DNA from: Mucilaginibacter frigoritolerans
Lineage (GTDB): Bacteria > Bacteroidota > Bacteroidia > Sphingobacteriales > Sphingobacteriaceae
Assembly (NCBI RefSeq): GCF_007830615.1
Contig: NZ_VLLI01000003.1
Coordinates: 372,001-436,000, forward strand
DNA: 64,000 nucleotides
Reading direction: 5' to 3'
The translations under genes were made by a program, and so were the position numbers. Below are positions 42,344-51,185 of this stretch, in pieces. Position 1 is the first letter of the stretch. Each line of letters begins with the position of its first letter. The notes under the pieces are model-generated. The model did no database searches and was not told the origin of the DNA. It saw nothing but the letters and a program-made list of their open reading frames with translations.

Positions 42344-43246
42344 ATGAATAAAAAATTACCAATTGCTATTATTCTGTTTTTGCTTTTCGCGAAGCTATCT
42401 ATCGCCCAAAACAAAATGGTGGTTTATCAAACCGATTTCGGGCTAAAAGATGGCGCCGTTTCCGAAATGAAGGGCGTTGCCATGGAAGTATCACCCGATT
42501 TAAAATTGTTCGACCTTACCCACGAGATCCCGGCCTACAACATTTGGGAAGCAGCTTATCGATTGGAGCAAACGGTAAGGTACTGGCCCGCAGGCACCGT
42601 ATTTGTTTCGGTGGTTGATCCGGGTGTTGGAACCGATCGAAAGTCGGTGGTGCTCAAAACCAAATCGGGCCATTTTATTGTTTCGCCTGATAATGGCACG
42701 CTCACCCTAGTGGCACAATCACTAGGGATTGATCAGATCCGCCAGATTGATGAAAAAATCAACCGACGTAAAGACTCCCAAAAATCGTACACCTTTCACG
42801 GCAGGGATGTTTATTCTTATACCGCTGCGCGCCTGGCATCGGGCGTAATAACGTTTGAGCAAGTGGGCCCGCTATTACCTGTACAACAGGTGGTAAGTAT
42901 CAATTATCAAAAGGCGCAGTTTTCCGGCAAAACCATTAAAGGCAATATCCCCGCGCTGGATGTGCAATACGGCAACGTGTGGACCAACATTCCCGATACC
43001 CTTTTCAATCAGCTTAAACCCCAATTTGGTGATGTTGTACAGGTGACTATCCTTTATAAAAACAAATCGGTTTACCAGGGCAGCATGCCTTACAGCCAAA
43101 CTTTTGGCGAGGTAGCGGAGGGTAAGCCGCTGGCGTATATCAATAGTTTACTGCAATTATCATTTGCCTTAAACCAGGGCGATTTTGCCAAACAATACAG
43201 CATAAGCAGCGGCAGCGACTGGAGTGTGGAGGTAGGGTTGAAATAA
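42344..43246 (+). CDS. SAM hydrolase/halogenase-family protein with signal peptide
   Basis: 300 residues. The core matches the DUF62/SAM hydroxide adenosyltransferase family: VVYQTDFGLKDGAVSEMKGV with the conserved aspartate, LFDLTHEIPAYNIWEAAYRL, FVSVVDPGVGTDRKSVVLKT, FIVSPDNGTLTLVAQ, then HGRDVYSYTAARLASG; the C-terminal barrel domain follows. The N terminus is a clear signal peptide, MNKKLPIAIILFLLFAKLSI then AQ. The family reaction is SAM hydrolysis to adenosine and methionine (some members halogenate), so an exported form is unexpected. A single gene between the PH-like pair and repeat copy 4. Confidence 0.9.
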   Translation: MNKKLPIAIILFLLFAKLSIAQNKMVVYQTDFGLKDGAVSEMKGVAMEVSPDLKLFDLTHEIPAYNIWEAAYRLEQTVRYWPAGTVFVSVVDPGVGTDRKSVVLKTKSGHFIVSPDNGTLTLVAQSLGIDQIRQIDEKINRRKDSQKSYTFHGRDVYSYTAARLASGVITFEQVGPLLPVQQVVSINYQKAQFSGKTIKGNIPALDVQYGNVWTNIPDTLFNQLKPQFGDVVQVTILYKNKSVYQGSMPYSQTFGEVAEGKPLAYINSLLQLSFALNQGDFAKQYSISSGSDWSVEVGLK

Positions 43247-43257
43247 AGGCGGAGAGG

Positions 43258-43418
43258 TGACTCACCCGAACATCGCTACGCTCGTTCTCCCTCTCTCCCG
43301 CAACCGGCAAAGAGGGAAAAAAGAAAAAGTTTTTTAATTTTCCCTTTCCCTCTTTATGACTTGTCATAGAGAGGGATGCCGATCCGCCATCAGGCGGAAT
43401 ACGGCAGGGTGAGTAAAC
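43258..43418. repeat. interspersed palindromic repeat, copy 4 (inward type)
   Basis: Half of the 326-bp gap between the SAM hydrolase and the LiaF-like gene. The left end is TGACTCACCCGAACATCGC, the right end GGGTGAGTAAAC. Inner order: variable hairpin GAAC...GTTC, hairpin CCCTCTCT/AAAGAGGG with tip CCGCAACCGG, poly-A/T spacer, hairpin CCCTCTTTATGAC/GTCATAGAGAGGG, variable hairpin GCCGATCCGCC.../GGCGGAATACGGC. The left half is almost identical to the left half of copy 2. The remainder of the gap holds a promoter. Confidence 0.88.
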
Positions 43419-43516
43419 TATCCGCCATATAAGCAAGCCCCAATTCAATGTTTAAACATTTTCACCGACATATTATACCCGCTTACCGAGATGTTTAAAT
43501 AAACTGCCAGTTTTTG

Positions 43517-43548
43517 TTTGGCAAGCTTATAATGTTACCTTAGTTTTG
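43517..43548 (+). promoter_or_regulatory. promoter of the LiaF-LytS-LytTR operon
   Basis: TTTG (43517-43520), exactly 20-bp spacer, TAGTTTTG (43541-43548): full match to the Bacteroidota -33/-7 consensus, 24 bp before the ATG. Confidence 0.78.
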
Positions 43549-43572
43549 GAATAGATTTAAAATAGCATAATA

Positions 43573-44406
43573 ATGAACAACGATATAGAATACCCTAATA
43601 ATCCCCGCAATGGCAAAGCCCTGGCTGGGATAGTATTACTGGTAGTAGGTATTTTCCTGCTGGCACAACAGCTCGACTTCTTTTTTATTCCGCACTGGTT
43701 GTTCAGGTGGCCATTGTGGTTAATATTCTGGGGGCTTTTTGTGGGCGCCAAAAGCAATTTCCACAAGCCATCGTCATTTATATTAATATTACTGGGTGTA
43801 GTATTTTTAATAGGCATTAACGTGGCCGGCTCAGGTGCCGTACTTTGGCCCTTATCAATAATAGCCTTTGGTTTGTGGATGATATTAAGACGCAACAATA
43901 ATAAATATAATGCCGATCACTGGGAAAAACGTTTCGGAAGTAATAAATGGGATTGGCGCGCAGATATGGGACAAACAGCTCCTAATCAAGCAGCCACGCC
44001 CGATGAACCTCTTGCAGATACCCCACCGCCCGTACAACCGCGCCCTACTTCTTACGGCCCTACAGGTGATGATTACCTTGACACCGTTTCCGTTTTTGGG
44101 GGCATCAAGAAAACCATCCTGTCTAAAGATTTTAAAGGTGGCGAAGTGGTAAACATATTCGGCGGAGCACAACTTGACTTTACCCAGGCAGATATTAATG
44201 GCCGCATTATACTGGACATTACCCAGATCTTCGGTGGCACCAAAATTATTATACCATCGCATTGGCAGGTAGTATCAGACATTGCCGCCGTTTTTGGCAG
44301 TATTGACGATAAACGGATGAAAACCACCGCAGCTCCTGGCACCGAAAAGCTCCTTGTTTTAAAAGGTGTTTCCATCTTTGCAGGGGTTGATATCCGCAGT
44401 TATTAA
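43573..44406 (+). CDS. LiaF-like cell-envelope stress protein
   Basis: 277 residues: N-terminal cytoplasmic tail, four membrane helices (residues 15-115, closely like the 124-residue protein at 39392), a Pro-rich linker (DTPPPVQPRPTSYGPTGDDY) and a C-terminal LiaF/DUF2154 domain (LDTVSVFGGIKKTILSKDFK, GGEVVNIFGGAQLDFTQADI, then the ending TEKLLVLKGVSIFAGVDIRSY). In Firmicutes LiaF restrains the LiaRS two-component system under cell-wall stress. Here it heads an operon with a LytS-type kinase and a LytTR regulator, an analogous arrangement with a different kinase family. Confidence 0.92.
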   Translation: MNNDIEYPNNPRNGKALAGIVLLVVGIFLLAQQLDFFFIPHWLFRWPLWLIFWGLFVGAKSNFHKPSSFILILLGVVFLIGINVAGSGAVLWPLSIIAFGLWMILRRNNNKYNADHWEKRFGSNKWDWRADMGQTAPNQAATPDEPLADTPPPVQPRPTSYGPTGDDYLDTVSVFGGIKKTILSKDFKGGEVVNIFGGAQLDFTQADINGRIILDITQIFGGTKIIIPSHWQVVSDIAAVFGSIDDKRMKTTAAPGTEKLLVLKGVSIFAGVDIRSY

Positions 44407-44546
44407 ACCGGCATCTACCTAAAAAACAAATAATCACACACCTGTCCGGTATTCAACAACCCGATTGTTATTGAATACCGGCAGCTAAAATAAAAACATA
44501 AAAACGCGCTGGAATTGGGTATTTATCCAAGCCGGGACAAACAAAA

Positions 44547-45575
44547 ATGGCATCACCTACCGCAACAAGGCTATACACCGCATTTTTACTGGGCGACCTG
44601 GCATGGGCCGCGCTACAAACCTATGTGGTGCATAGTTTTGGTTTTTTCTGGTACATAGCCGCTATTGATGGTCTGGTGTGCGCCATATTAATGGGCTGTG
44701 CTTGCTGGCTCATTAACAATAACCTGCGCTATTACCAGCCGGGCAAGGGCAGCTACATGAATATTTTAATTTGGGTAGCAGCGCTGGCAGGTATTTGTAC
44801 ACTGGGCAGCCGTTGGATATTGCCTTTGCTTTGCAATGGCGATGCTTATCGTAACTTCCTGCTCAACTCCTTAACCATCCGCTTTTTTACTTCTTTTTTG
44901 GCTGTGGGCTGGGTTGGTATGATCAGTATCATTTACTATTCGCAAATTGACCAGAAGGAGAACGACAAGCGCAAGGCCGAAGCCGAAAAACTGGCCCGTG
45001 ATGCAGAGTTGTATAACTTGCGTCAGCAATTGCAGCCGCACTTTTTGTTTAACAGTCTTAATTCCATCAATGCGCTCATTGGCTTTAAACCCGATGAGGC
45101 ACGCCGGATGATACACCAGCTATCAGACTTTTTACGGGGCACTTTGAAAAAGGACGATCAGCTACAGGTACCCTTAACAGACGAGCTACAGCACCTTAAC
45201 CTTTATCTTGATATTGAGAAAGTCCGTTTCGGTCACCGTTTACAAACGGAGATCAGTTGCGATGAGCAGTGCGGACAGGCCCTGCTACCATCTATGCTGC
45301 TGCAGCCCATTGTTGAAAACGCCATTAAATTTGGTTTGTACGATACCACCGGAGATGTGATAGTGAGCATCCGCGCCGAAATGGACAATAGCTATCTGGT
45401 GATAATGGTACAAAATCCATACGATCCGCAAACATCCCGCCCTAAAAAAGGTACCGGTTTTGGCTTACGTGGTGTACAAAGACGCCTTTATTTATTATTT
45501 GCCCGCAATGATTTGATGGAAACTCATGCAAATGATAATATATTTACAACTATTATTAAAGTACCGCAGTTATAA
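44547..45575 (+). CDS. LytS/YehU-type sensor histidine kinase
   Basis: 342 residues. The N-terminal half has four membrane helices (residues 8-130). The kinase core belongs to the His_kinase/LytS group: LRQQLQPHFLFNSLNSINAL (phosphoacceptor His near residue 169), LDIEKVRFGHRLQ, PSMLLQPIVENAIKFGLYD (N box) and GTGFGLRGVQRRLYLLF (G box). It pairs with the regulator that begins 3 bp after its stop. The sensor helices have no extra domain, so membrane state, perhaps via the LiaF-like protein, is the likely input. Confidence 0.95.
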   Translation: MASPTATRLYTAFLLGDLAWAALQTYVVHSFGFFWYIAAIDGLVCAILMGCACWLINNNLRYYQPGKGSYMNILIWVAALAGICTLGSRWILPLLCNGDAYRNFLLNSLTIRFFTSFLAVGWVGMISIIYYSQIDQKENDKRKAEAEKLARDAELYNLRQQLQPHFLFNSLNSINALIGFKPDEARRMIHQLSDFLRGTLKKDDQLQVPLTDELQHLNLYLDIEKVRFGHRLQTEISCDEQCGQALLPSMLLQPIVENAIKFGLYDTTGDVIVSIRAEMDNSYLVIMVQNPYDPQTSRPKKGTGFGLRGVQRRLYLLFARNDLMETHANDNIFTTIIKVPQL

Positions 45576-45578
45576 AAT

Positions 45579-46319
45579 ATGAAACGTGCATTGATTATTG
45601 ATGATGAGCCTTTAGCGCGCATGGTTGTAAAAGAGTATTTGCTTGAGTTTCCGCAGATAGAAGTGTTGCAGGAATGTAATGACGGATTTGAGGGATTAAA
45701 GGCTATACAACAATATCAGCCCGACCTGGTGTTTTTAGATGTGCAGATGCCTAAGATAAACGGCTTTGAAATGCTGGAACTGGTAGAACACCAACCGGCA
45801 GTGATATTTACCACTGCTTTTGATGAATATGCCATTAAAGCTTTTGAGGCACACGCCGTTGATTACCTGCTTAAACCCTTTAATAAAGATCGTTTTAATA
45901 AAGCGATAGAAAAATACCTGGCACAATCGCCGGGAGCTGCATCGCCAAAGAAAACAGAAGAGGTTTTGGAAGCATCCAACTCCCCTGCCCAGCATGAGCG
46001 TATTGTGGTAAAAACAGGCACCAAGGTAAAAATTATCCCGGTACAGGATGTTGAATACCTGGCTGCCGATGATGATTACGTAAGCGTTTATACTGCTGAA
46101 GGATCATACCTGAAAAATAAAACCATGAACTTTTTTGAGCAAACGCTCGATCCACGATACTTCGTCCGCGTTCACCGCTCTTACATTATTGCCATACAAC
46201 AAATTACCCGTATTGATCCTTACGAAAAAGATGCCCACCTGGCCATCCTAAAATCGGGCGCTAAAATTCCGGTAAGTAAAACGGGTTATGTAAAGTTGAA
46301 ACAGGTTTTGGGAATATAG
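45579..46319 (+). CDS. LytTR-family response regulator
   Basis: 246 residues. The receiver domain has the acidic pocket RALIIDDEPLAR, phosphoacceptor Asp in LVFLDVQMPKINGFEML (about residue 54), Thr in IFTTAFDEYAIKAF, and Lys in DYLLKPF. A linker (about residues 120-140) leads to a LytTR DNA-binding domain (IVVKTGTKVKIIPVQDVEYL, then FVRVHRSYIIAIQQI). It is 3 bp downstream of the kinase, so they form one system. A hairpin with a T-tract follows. Confidence 0.96.
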   Translation: MKRALIIDDEPLARMVVKEYLLEFPQIEVLQECNDGFEGLKAIQQYQPDLVFLDVQMPKINGFEMLELVEHQPAVIFTTAFDEYAIKAFEAHAVDYLLKPFNKDRFNKAIEKYLAQSPGAASPKKTEEVLEASNSPAQHERIVVKTGTKVKIIPVQDVEYLAADDDYVSVYTAEGSYLKNKTMNFFEQTLDPRYFVRVHRSYIIAIQQITRIDPYEKDAHLAILKSGAKIPVSKTGYVKLKQVLGI

Positions 46320-46379
46320 GGATTGATTTCGGAAGTCGGAATTGGGATTTCGGATTGTAGAAAGCACCATCCATGCATC

Positions 46380-46419
46380 GCCCATTCAAGCATGGAAGCT
46401 TGAACTGGCGGTGGTTTTT
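46380..46419 (+). terminator. hairpin after the LytTR operon
   Basis: GCCCATTCAAGC (46380-46391) pairs with GCTTGAACTGGC (46398-46409), two mismatches, then GGTGGTTTTT. It lies 61 bp past the regulator stop. Its left arm recurs at 57010-57021 without the partner arm. Confidence 0.5.
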
Positions 46420-46438
46420 AAAACTTTATGAGTGTCAT

Positions 46439-47035
46439 TTATTCACCTATAAGCTTTTTAGCATGTGCCGGAAACTTTTTAATGATCCATTCAAGAACTT
46501 CTAATTGATCGCTTGCAGGTGCACGTCTTATCTGCGCAAGTAATTTGATAGCCTTCGGCCTATCTAACGTAAGATTGGAAGCTCCTTCATTACATACAGA
46601 ACATATGGCACGTAAATTCCCGGGCTCGTCTGTGCCGCCCATTGATTTATCAATGATATGGCCGATATGTAACCTGGTTTTTCTGTTTGCATCATAAGGA
46701 TTAGGTTCGCCCGCAGCTGCACCACACATCTGACAAGTAAACCCATTTCTGTCAAGCACCAATGCTCTGGTTTCCTTTGATATTCCTCTTTCAAATGAAG
46801 GAACTGGCTTGAGATCTAACAGCATATACTCCCCTGGCTTAAGTGTACTCCGGTCATTATGCGTAACAATATTCATTCCTTCTTCGTTGCGTAATTCACG
46901 TACGCGACGTCCCCATTCGCTGGTCCCTGCAATTTCCCTTAACGTATCTGAATCGAGAACGAACCCTACATTTTCGATGAAGTAATCACGCAGCTTTGAC
47001 CTCGACCCCTGCCCCCTTTGTGCTTTTTTGCTCAT
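46439..47035 (-). CDS. HNH endonuclease, type II restriction partner
   Basis: 198 residues from the ATG at 47035 (a TTG three codons earlier is less likely). The N-terminal part is basic with a winged-helix look (KLRDYFIENVGFVLDSDTLR, then EWGRRVRELRNEEG). The C-terminal zinc-HNH module has CQMCGA, HIGHIIDKSMGGTDEPGNLR and CSVCNEGASN, giving four cysteines and the catalytic HxxH/Asn set. It is encoded directly after, and overlapping by 50 bp, a C5 methyltransferase, so it is very probably the cognate restriction enzyme. The recognition site is unknown. Confidence 0.9.
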   Translation of the reverse strand: MSKKAQRGQGSRSKLRDYFIENVGFVLDSDTLREIAGTSEWGRRVRELRNEEGMNIVTHNDRSTLKPGEYMLLDLKPVPSFERGISKETRALVLDRNGFTCQMCGAAAGEPNPYDANRKTRLHIGHIIDKSMGGTDEPGNLRAICSVCNEGASNLTLDRPKAIKLLAQIRRAPASDQLEVLEWIIKKFPAHAKKLIGE

Positions 47036-47969
47036 ATAATTCAAATGCTTTTTTTATAGATGTACCAACGGCCCTTGCTACCGGCGGAGGGAACGCATTT
47101 CCTACCTGACGGTATGCAGGTGTTTTCTTACCGATAAACTTCCAGTTTATTGGAAAGCCCTGAATTAGTGCCGTCATCTGCAAAGTAAGCCTAGGCATCG
47201 TCTGCAACCCATTAACTGGCGGCATATCTGCTAGCCCTTTACCATCTACACCAAGGATTGCCCATGCCTGTTTCGCTCGTGTAGGCCCAAGATCGGCACC
47301 GCCATGTTTCTTTGATCCGCCCACAAGAGTAGGAGCAATCGTTTTTGCATTACGAGCCCATGCATTAGCATTTTCCCAACCAAGTGAAGCCATTTCTTCA
47401 AAAAGAAGTTCTCCGACAGAAATTGGTTTTTTGGTCAATTTTTCTGGCCAGGTAAAATATTGATAGTATTCTTTTTTTAATGCGACAAGTACTGCACGCG
47501 GCCGCAATTGTGATACACCATAATCTGATGAGTTCAGCAATTTCCATTCCGCCTCATAGCCCATCGATTTAAGTTTTGCGATAATCTCTTTACGGTATAC
47601 CTCAAATTTATTGTCTAGAAGCCCCCTTACATTTTCCAGCATAACTGCTTTTGGCTGACATTCCTTTACTAATCTTAACGCTTCAGGAAAAAGGTCTCGT
47701 TCATCCATCTGACCAAGTTGTTTTCCCCCATAAGAAAATGGAGGACAGGGAACTCCACCTGCCAGTAAATCAATATTAGTATACTCCGTCGCTGTAAATT
47801 CCTTTATATCCTTTGAAATAACATTCCACGTTGGGCGGTTATACTTCAGGGTTTGACAAGCTAATGGTTCTATTTCGACTAATACAGCGTGCTCAAAACC
47901 AGCTTGTTCCAAGCCCAATGCCTGACCACCAGCACCTGCACAAATTTCTATTGATTTGTATTTAGACAT
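46986..47969 (-). CDS. DNA (cytosine-5-)-methyltransferase
   Basis: 327 residues with all C5-methylase landmarks: motif I IEICAGAGGQALGLEQAGFE, motif IV GGVPCPPFSYGG with the catalytic cysteine (about residue 76), motif VI MLENVRGLLD, motif VIII SQLRPRAVLVAL, a variable target-recognition region (about residues 180-270) and motifs IX-X RQVGNAFPPPVARAVG. Cytoplasmic; protects host DNA against the adjacent HNH enzyme. Its coding end overlaps the nuclease start by 50 bp in another frame. A -7 box (TATATTTG) lies 7 bp before the ATG. Confidence 0.95.
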   Translation of the reverse strand: MSKYKSIEICAGAGGQALGLEQAGFEHAVLVEIEPLACQTLKYNRPTWNVISKDIKEFTATEYTNIDLLAGGVPCPPFSYGGKQLGQMDERDLFPEALRLVKECQPKAVMLENVRGLLDNKFEVYRKEIIAKLKSMGYEAEWKLLNSSDYGVSQLRPRAVLVALKKEYYQYFTWPEKLTKKPISVGELLFEEMASLGWENANAWARNAKTIAPTLVGGSKKHGGADLGPTRAKQAWAILGVDGKGLADMPPVNGLQTMPRLTLQMTALIQGFPINWKFIGKKTPAYRQVGNAFPPPVARAVGTSIKKAFELYEQKSTKGAGVEVKAA

Positions 47970-47976
47970 ATTAACA

Positions 47977-47984
47977 CAAATATA
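47977..47984 (-). promoter_or_regulatory. candidate -7 box for the restriction-modification operon
   Basis: The minus strand reads TATATTTG (TAnnTTTG), 7 bp before the methylase ATG, implying an almost leaderless transcript. No good -33. Confidence 0.4.
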
Positions 47985-48126
47985 ATTTTTTAGATTAAAC
48001 TCAGGCAGTTATCTCGACTAATTTTTTTAGCATTCTAGAAAATTACAGAACTATAGCTAGTTTAGATTTATAATACCTATTTGCTAAATTTCAGTCAGAA
48101 AAGTTGAGTAAGTTCCTTATCCCCTC

Positions 48127-48387
48127 CTACTTATACCTTATCTTATAAACCAAAATAATACTGGCAAAAATTAAGGTAATGGCATTGGCAATGGCAACGG
48201 GCAGGCTGTCACTCAAAATACCATATAGCAGCCATAAAAGGGTGCCTGCGGTAAACAGCGCATACATGGGCAGTGAGATGCCCGATGTATCTTTAGTTTG
48301 AATGGTTTTTATGGCCTGCGGTAAAAACGAAATGGTGGTACCAAATGCAGCGCAATACCCAATAATGGCTATTATATTTAAATTCAT
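48127..48387 (-). CDS. SemiSWEET sugar transporter
   Basis: 86-residue protein with three membrane helices, the half-unit form of SWEET carriers that dimerise for facilitated sugar transport. The PQ-loop proline-glutamine is in TTISFLPQAIKTIQTKDTSG (about residues 21-26), with the conserved SGISLPMY and asparagine in IANAITL. Usual size. A single gene, 78 bp downstream of the permease at 48466. Confidence 0.92.
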   Translation of the reverse strand: MNLNIIAIIGYCAAFGTTISFLPQAIKTIQTKDTSGISLPMYALFTAGTLLWLLYGILSDSLPVAIANAITLIFASIILVYKIRYK

Positions 48388-48465
48388 ATAGTTTTTTGAA
48401 CAGATTAACTAAAATACAATAGCCGGGTTAAGTTAATGCACTGCCCGGATTATCTTTAACACCGT

Positions 48466-50178
48466 TTACTCTTGCACATGGACTTTTTCTTTACCCAGTA
48501 AGCTGTGCTTGTAGCTATAGGTAAAATAAATAACCAAGCCAATTATCAACCATATTAAAAAGCGCAGCCAGTTGGTATAGCCCAGTTCAGTCATTAAATA
48601 AAAGCAGCTTAACAGGCCCAGTACCGGTATTAGCGACAGATTTTTGATAACCGAAGCAACGGTTAACACAGCCGACAAAATAATGAACAAAAACAAAGGG
48701 AAGTTTTCGTGCGCATTAGCGCCGGTAAACAGTGCCCATATATCGGCCCTGAAAAAATAAACGCCTGCAACAAATAAAACAGGCACAATATATTTCGAGT
48801 TGAAGTATGGCAGGTGGAAACGTCCGCTTTGTGCAGCTTCGCGGGGCAATAGCAGCACACCGCCGCATACCAGCACAAACGCAAACAGGGTACCAATACT
48901 GGTTAAATCGGTTACCGCAGTAAGGTTCATAAACAGCGCCGGAATAGCTACCACAAAACCGGTTACAATAGTAGCGAATGATGGGGTATGATATTTTGGA
49001 TGGATGCGTGAAAATGCCTTAGGCAATAAACCATCACGGCTCATGCTCATCCAGATACGGGGCTGGCCCACCTGGAAAATAAGCAATACACTGGCCGTAG
49101 CTATTACCGCACTGAAAGATATAATACCGCTTATTTTGGTTAAATGCACTTTGTTAAATACGTAAGCCAATGGGTCGCCAACGGCTAGGTCTTTATAGCT
49201 TACCATACCGGTAAGTACCAGTGCAATTAAAATATAAAGTACGGTACAAATTATGAGCGAGTAGATCATACCGCGTGGCAAATCGCGTTGCGGACTCTCG
49301 CATTCTTCGGCCGTGGTTGATATGGCATCAAACCCGATGTAAGCAAAAAACACGCCCGATACACCTTTCATCACCCCACCAAAACCATTAGGCATAAATG
49401 GGTGCCAGTTGGCCGGTGTTACGTAGAAAAAGCCTATACATATTACCGCCAGCACTATGGCTATTTTTAAAATCACCATGGCATTGGTAGCCTTTTTAGT
49501 TTCGCGTATGCCAATGTAAACCAGGTAAGTAATAATTACCACAATAAGCAATGCCGGTATATTGGCAATAAGTTTGAAGCCTCCAAAACCCGGGGCCGAA
49601 CTCCATGCCGCTGCACCCTGTTTCATTTCGTCGGTTATGGCAGCATGGTTATGTTTTGTGGTAAAATCGACCACCATGTTATGCGCTTTAAAGGAGCTGT
49701 AATAGTCCATGGTAAGATATGCCGGTATATGGATATGAAAACCTTCCATCAGGTTAACAAAATAGGTACTCCATGATATGGCTACGGCTATATTACCAAT
49801 GGCATATTCCATCAACAAATCCCAGCCAATTATCCAGGCAATGAGCTCGCCGAATGAGGCGTAAGCATAAGTGTAGGCACTGCCGGCAACCGGAATGCGT
49901 GAGGCAAACTCAGCATAGCATAAAGCAGAAAAACCGCAGGTAATGGCGGTTATTACAAATAATATGGTTACACCCGGACCGCCATTAAAGGAGGCCAGGC
50001 CGATTGTCGAAAATATACCTGCGCCTACTACGGCCGCTATCCCCATTAAGGTAAGATCTTTTACATTTAGTTCTTTTTTCAGATGTGAGCCACCTGAATG
50101 TTCTGCATCACTGAACCCGCTCGATACATCAACTAAAATTTTGTGAATAGATTTTTTACGGAATATACTTTTCGACAT
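48466..50178 (-). CDS. APC-family amino acid permease (CAT-like)
   Basis: 570 residues with about 14 membrane helices. The N-terminal basic stretch leads to GIAAVVGAGIFSTIGLASFN, the substrate-binding GxGIF motif of TM1. GVFFAYIGFDAISTTAEECE, then SPQRDLPRG, is the conserved APC TM6-loop region found in cationic amino acid transporters such as YfnA/CAT. The C-terminal tail is basic. Inner membrane proton-coupled amino acid uptake is expected; which amino acid is unknown. Divergent from the PAP2 gene at 50257. Confidence 0.93.
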   Translation of the reverse strand: MSKSIFRKKSIHKILVDVSSGFSDAEHSGGSHLKKELNVKDLTLMGIAAVVGAGIFSTIGLASFNGGPGVTILFVITAITCGFSALCYAEFASRIPVAGSAYTYAYASFGELIAWIIGWDLLMEYAIGNIAVAISWSTYFVNLMEGFHIHIPAYLTMDYYSSFKAHNMVVDFTTKHNHAAITDEMKQGAAAWSSAPGFGGFKLIANIPALLIVVIITYLVYIGIRETKKATNAMVILKIAIVLAVICIGFFYVTPANWHPFMPNGFGGVMKGVSGVFFAYIGFDAISTTAEECESPQRDLPRGMIYSLIICTVLYILIALVLTGMVSYKDLAVGDPLAYVFNKVHLTKISGIISFSAVIATASVLLIFQVGQPRIWMSMSRDGLLPKAFSRIHPKYHTPSFATIVTGFVVAIPALFMNLTAVTDLTSIGTLFAFVLVCGGVLLLPREAAQSGRFHLPYFNSKYIVPVLFVAGVYFFRADIWALFTGANAHENFPLFLFIILSAVLTVASVIKNLSLIPVLGLLSCFYLMTELGYTNWLRFLIWLIIGLVIYFTYSYKHSLLGKEKVHVQE

Positions 50179-50256
50179 TTAAATCAGATAATTTAACTAA
50201 GTACTGTAAACATAATGATTTTTTTGCAGTGAATAAGGATATGCTTATTTTGCACG

Positions 50257-50919
50257 ATGAATATAGGAATAAAAGATGTTTTAAAACAAGTCAGGCTGTT
50301 TTTTATCCTTTATCTGGTGCTTTTATTGTGTTGCCTGGCAATCAAATTATTATTTAGTAAAGAGACCATTTACTTTAACGTAAACAGCCATTACAGCGAC
50401 TGGGCCGACTGGCTGGCCCCCTATTTTACCGACCTGGGCAACGGCTGGACCACCATTATACTGGCACTTATACTGGTTTTATTTAATTACCGCAAGGCAT
50501 TTTTACTGGCCAGCGCTTATGCTGTAACTTCCCTATTGGCGCAAATAGTTAAACATATTGTTAGTGCACCGCGCCCGGCATTATTCTTCAGCAATCGCTT
50601 AAGCGAAATTCATTTTGTAAAAGGGATGTATTTGGATAAGTTCGATAGCTTCCCATCGGGCCATACGGTTACCGCATTTTCAACAGCGGTGGTACTCACC
50701 TATCTGCTTAAAAATAAAAGCTGGAGCATATTGTTATTTATAACCGCTATACTGGTAGGCTGCTCGCGCATGTATTTAAGCGAGCATTTTTTTGAAGATG
50801 TTACTGCCGGCTCTGCATTGGGTGTGTTTATTACCATCTTCTGGCTCTGCTGGATAGATAACAAAGCCTTTTTGCATAGCGCAAAATGGAACAGGGGCTT
50901 GTTGAACAGAAAGGAATAA
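50257..50919 (+). CDS. PAP2-family phosphatase 1
   Basis: 220-residue inner-membrane phosphatase of the PAP2 superfamily. The tripartite motif is intact: KHIVSAPRPALFF, SFPSGHTVTAFSTAVV (about residue 130) and SRMYLSEHFFEDVTAGSALG (about residue 172). About six membrane helices. Such enzymes dephosphorylate phosphatidate or undecaprenyl pyrophosphate; which applies is not decided by sequence. It has its own upstream region with a TATTTTG -7-like box. Confidence 0.92.
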   Translation: MNIGIKDVLKQVRLFFILYLVLLLCCLAIKLLFSKETIYFNVNSHYSDWADWLAPYFTDLGNGWTTIILALILVLFNYRKAFLLASAYAVTSLLAQIVKHIVSAPRPALFFSNRLSEIHFVKGMYLDKFDSFPSGHTVTAFSTAVVLTYLLKNKSWSILLFITAILVGCSRMYLSEHFFEDVTAGSALGVFITIFWLCWIDNKAFLHSAKWNRGLLNRKE

Positions 50920-50949
50920 TTTGGACAATACCAGTATTATAATTTCCCC

Positions 50950-51088
50950 CAACCCTCTTTACGACTTGTCGTAGAGAGGGTGAACGAGCGAAGCAAAGTT
51001 CGGGTGAGTCGACTATACGAGCGACATTAACGCAAATGCATTGGCGGTATTGACTCATCCCGACGATCCGCTTCGCGCAAAGAAGGTA
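50950..51088. repeat. interspersed palindromic repeat, copy 5 (outward type)
   Basis: Between convergent PAP2 and the secreted-protein gene. The first half-unit is CCCTCTTTACGAC/GTCGTAGAGAGGG, variable hairpin GAACGAGC...AAAGTTC, CGGGTGAGTCGAC. The spacer is ACGAGCGACATTAACGCAAA then TGCATTGGCGG. The second half-unit is inverted: TGACTCATCCCGACG, variable hairpin, then an AAGAAGG remnant. It belongs to the same outward arrangement as copies 7 and 8. Confidence 0.87.
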
Positions 51089-51185
51089 ATCATAACAGTT
51101 TATACTGAACAGAAAATAAAAATTGCCATTGCGGACCATAACACGGCTACCACAATGGCAATCTCCCATTATTTTTTATCCTGAA

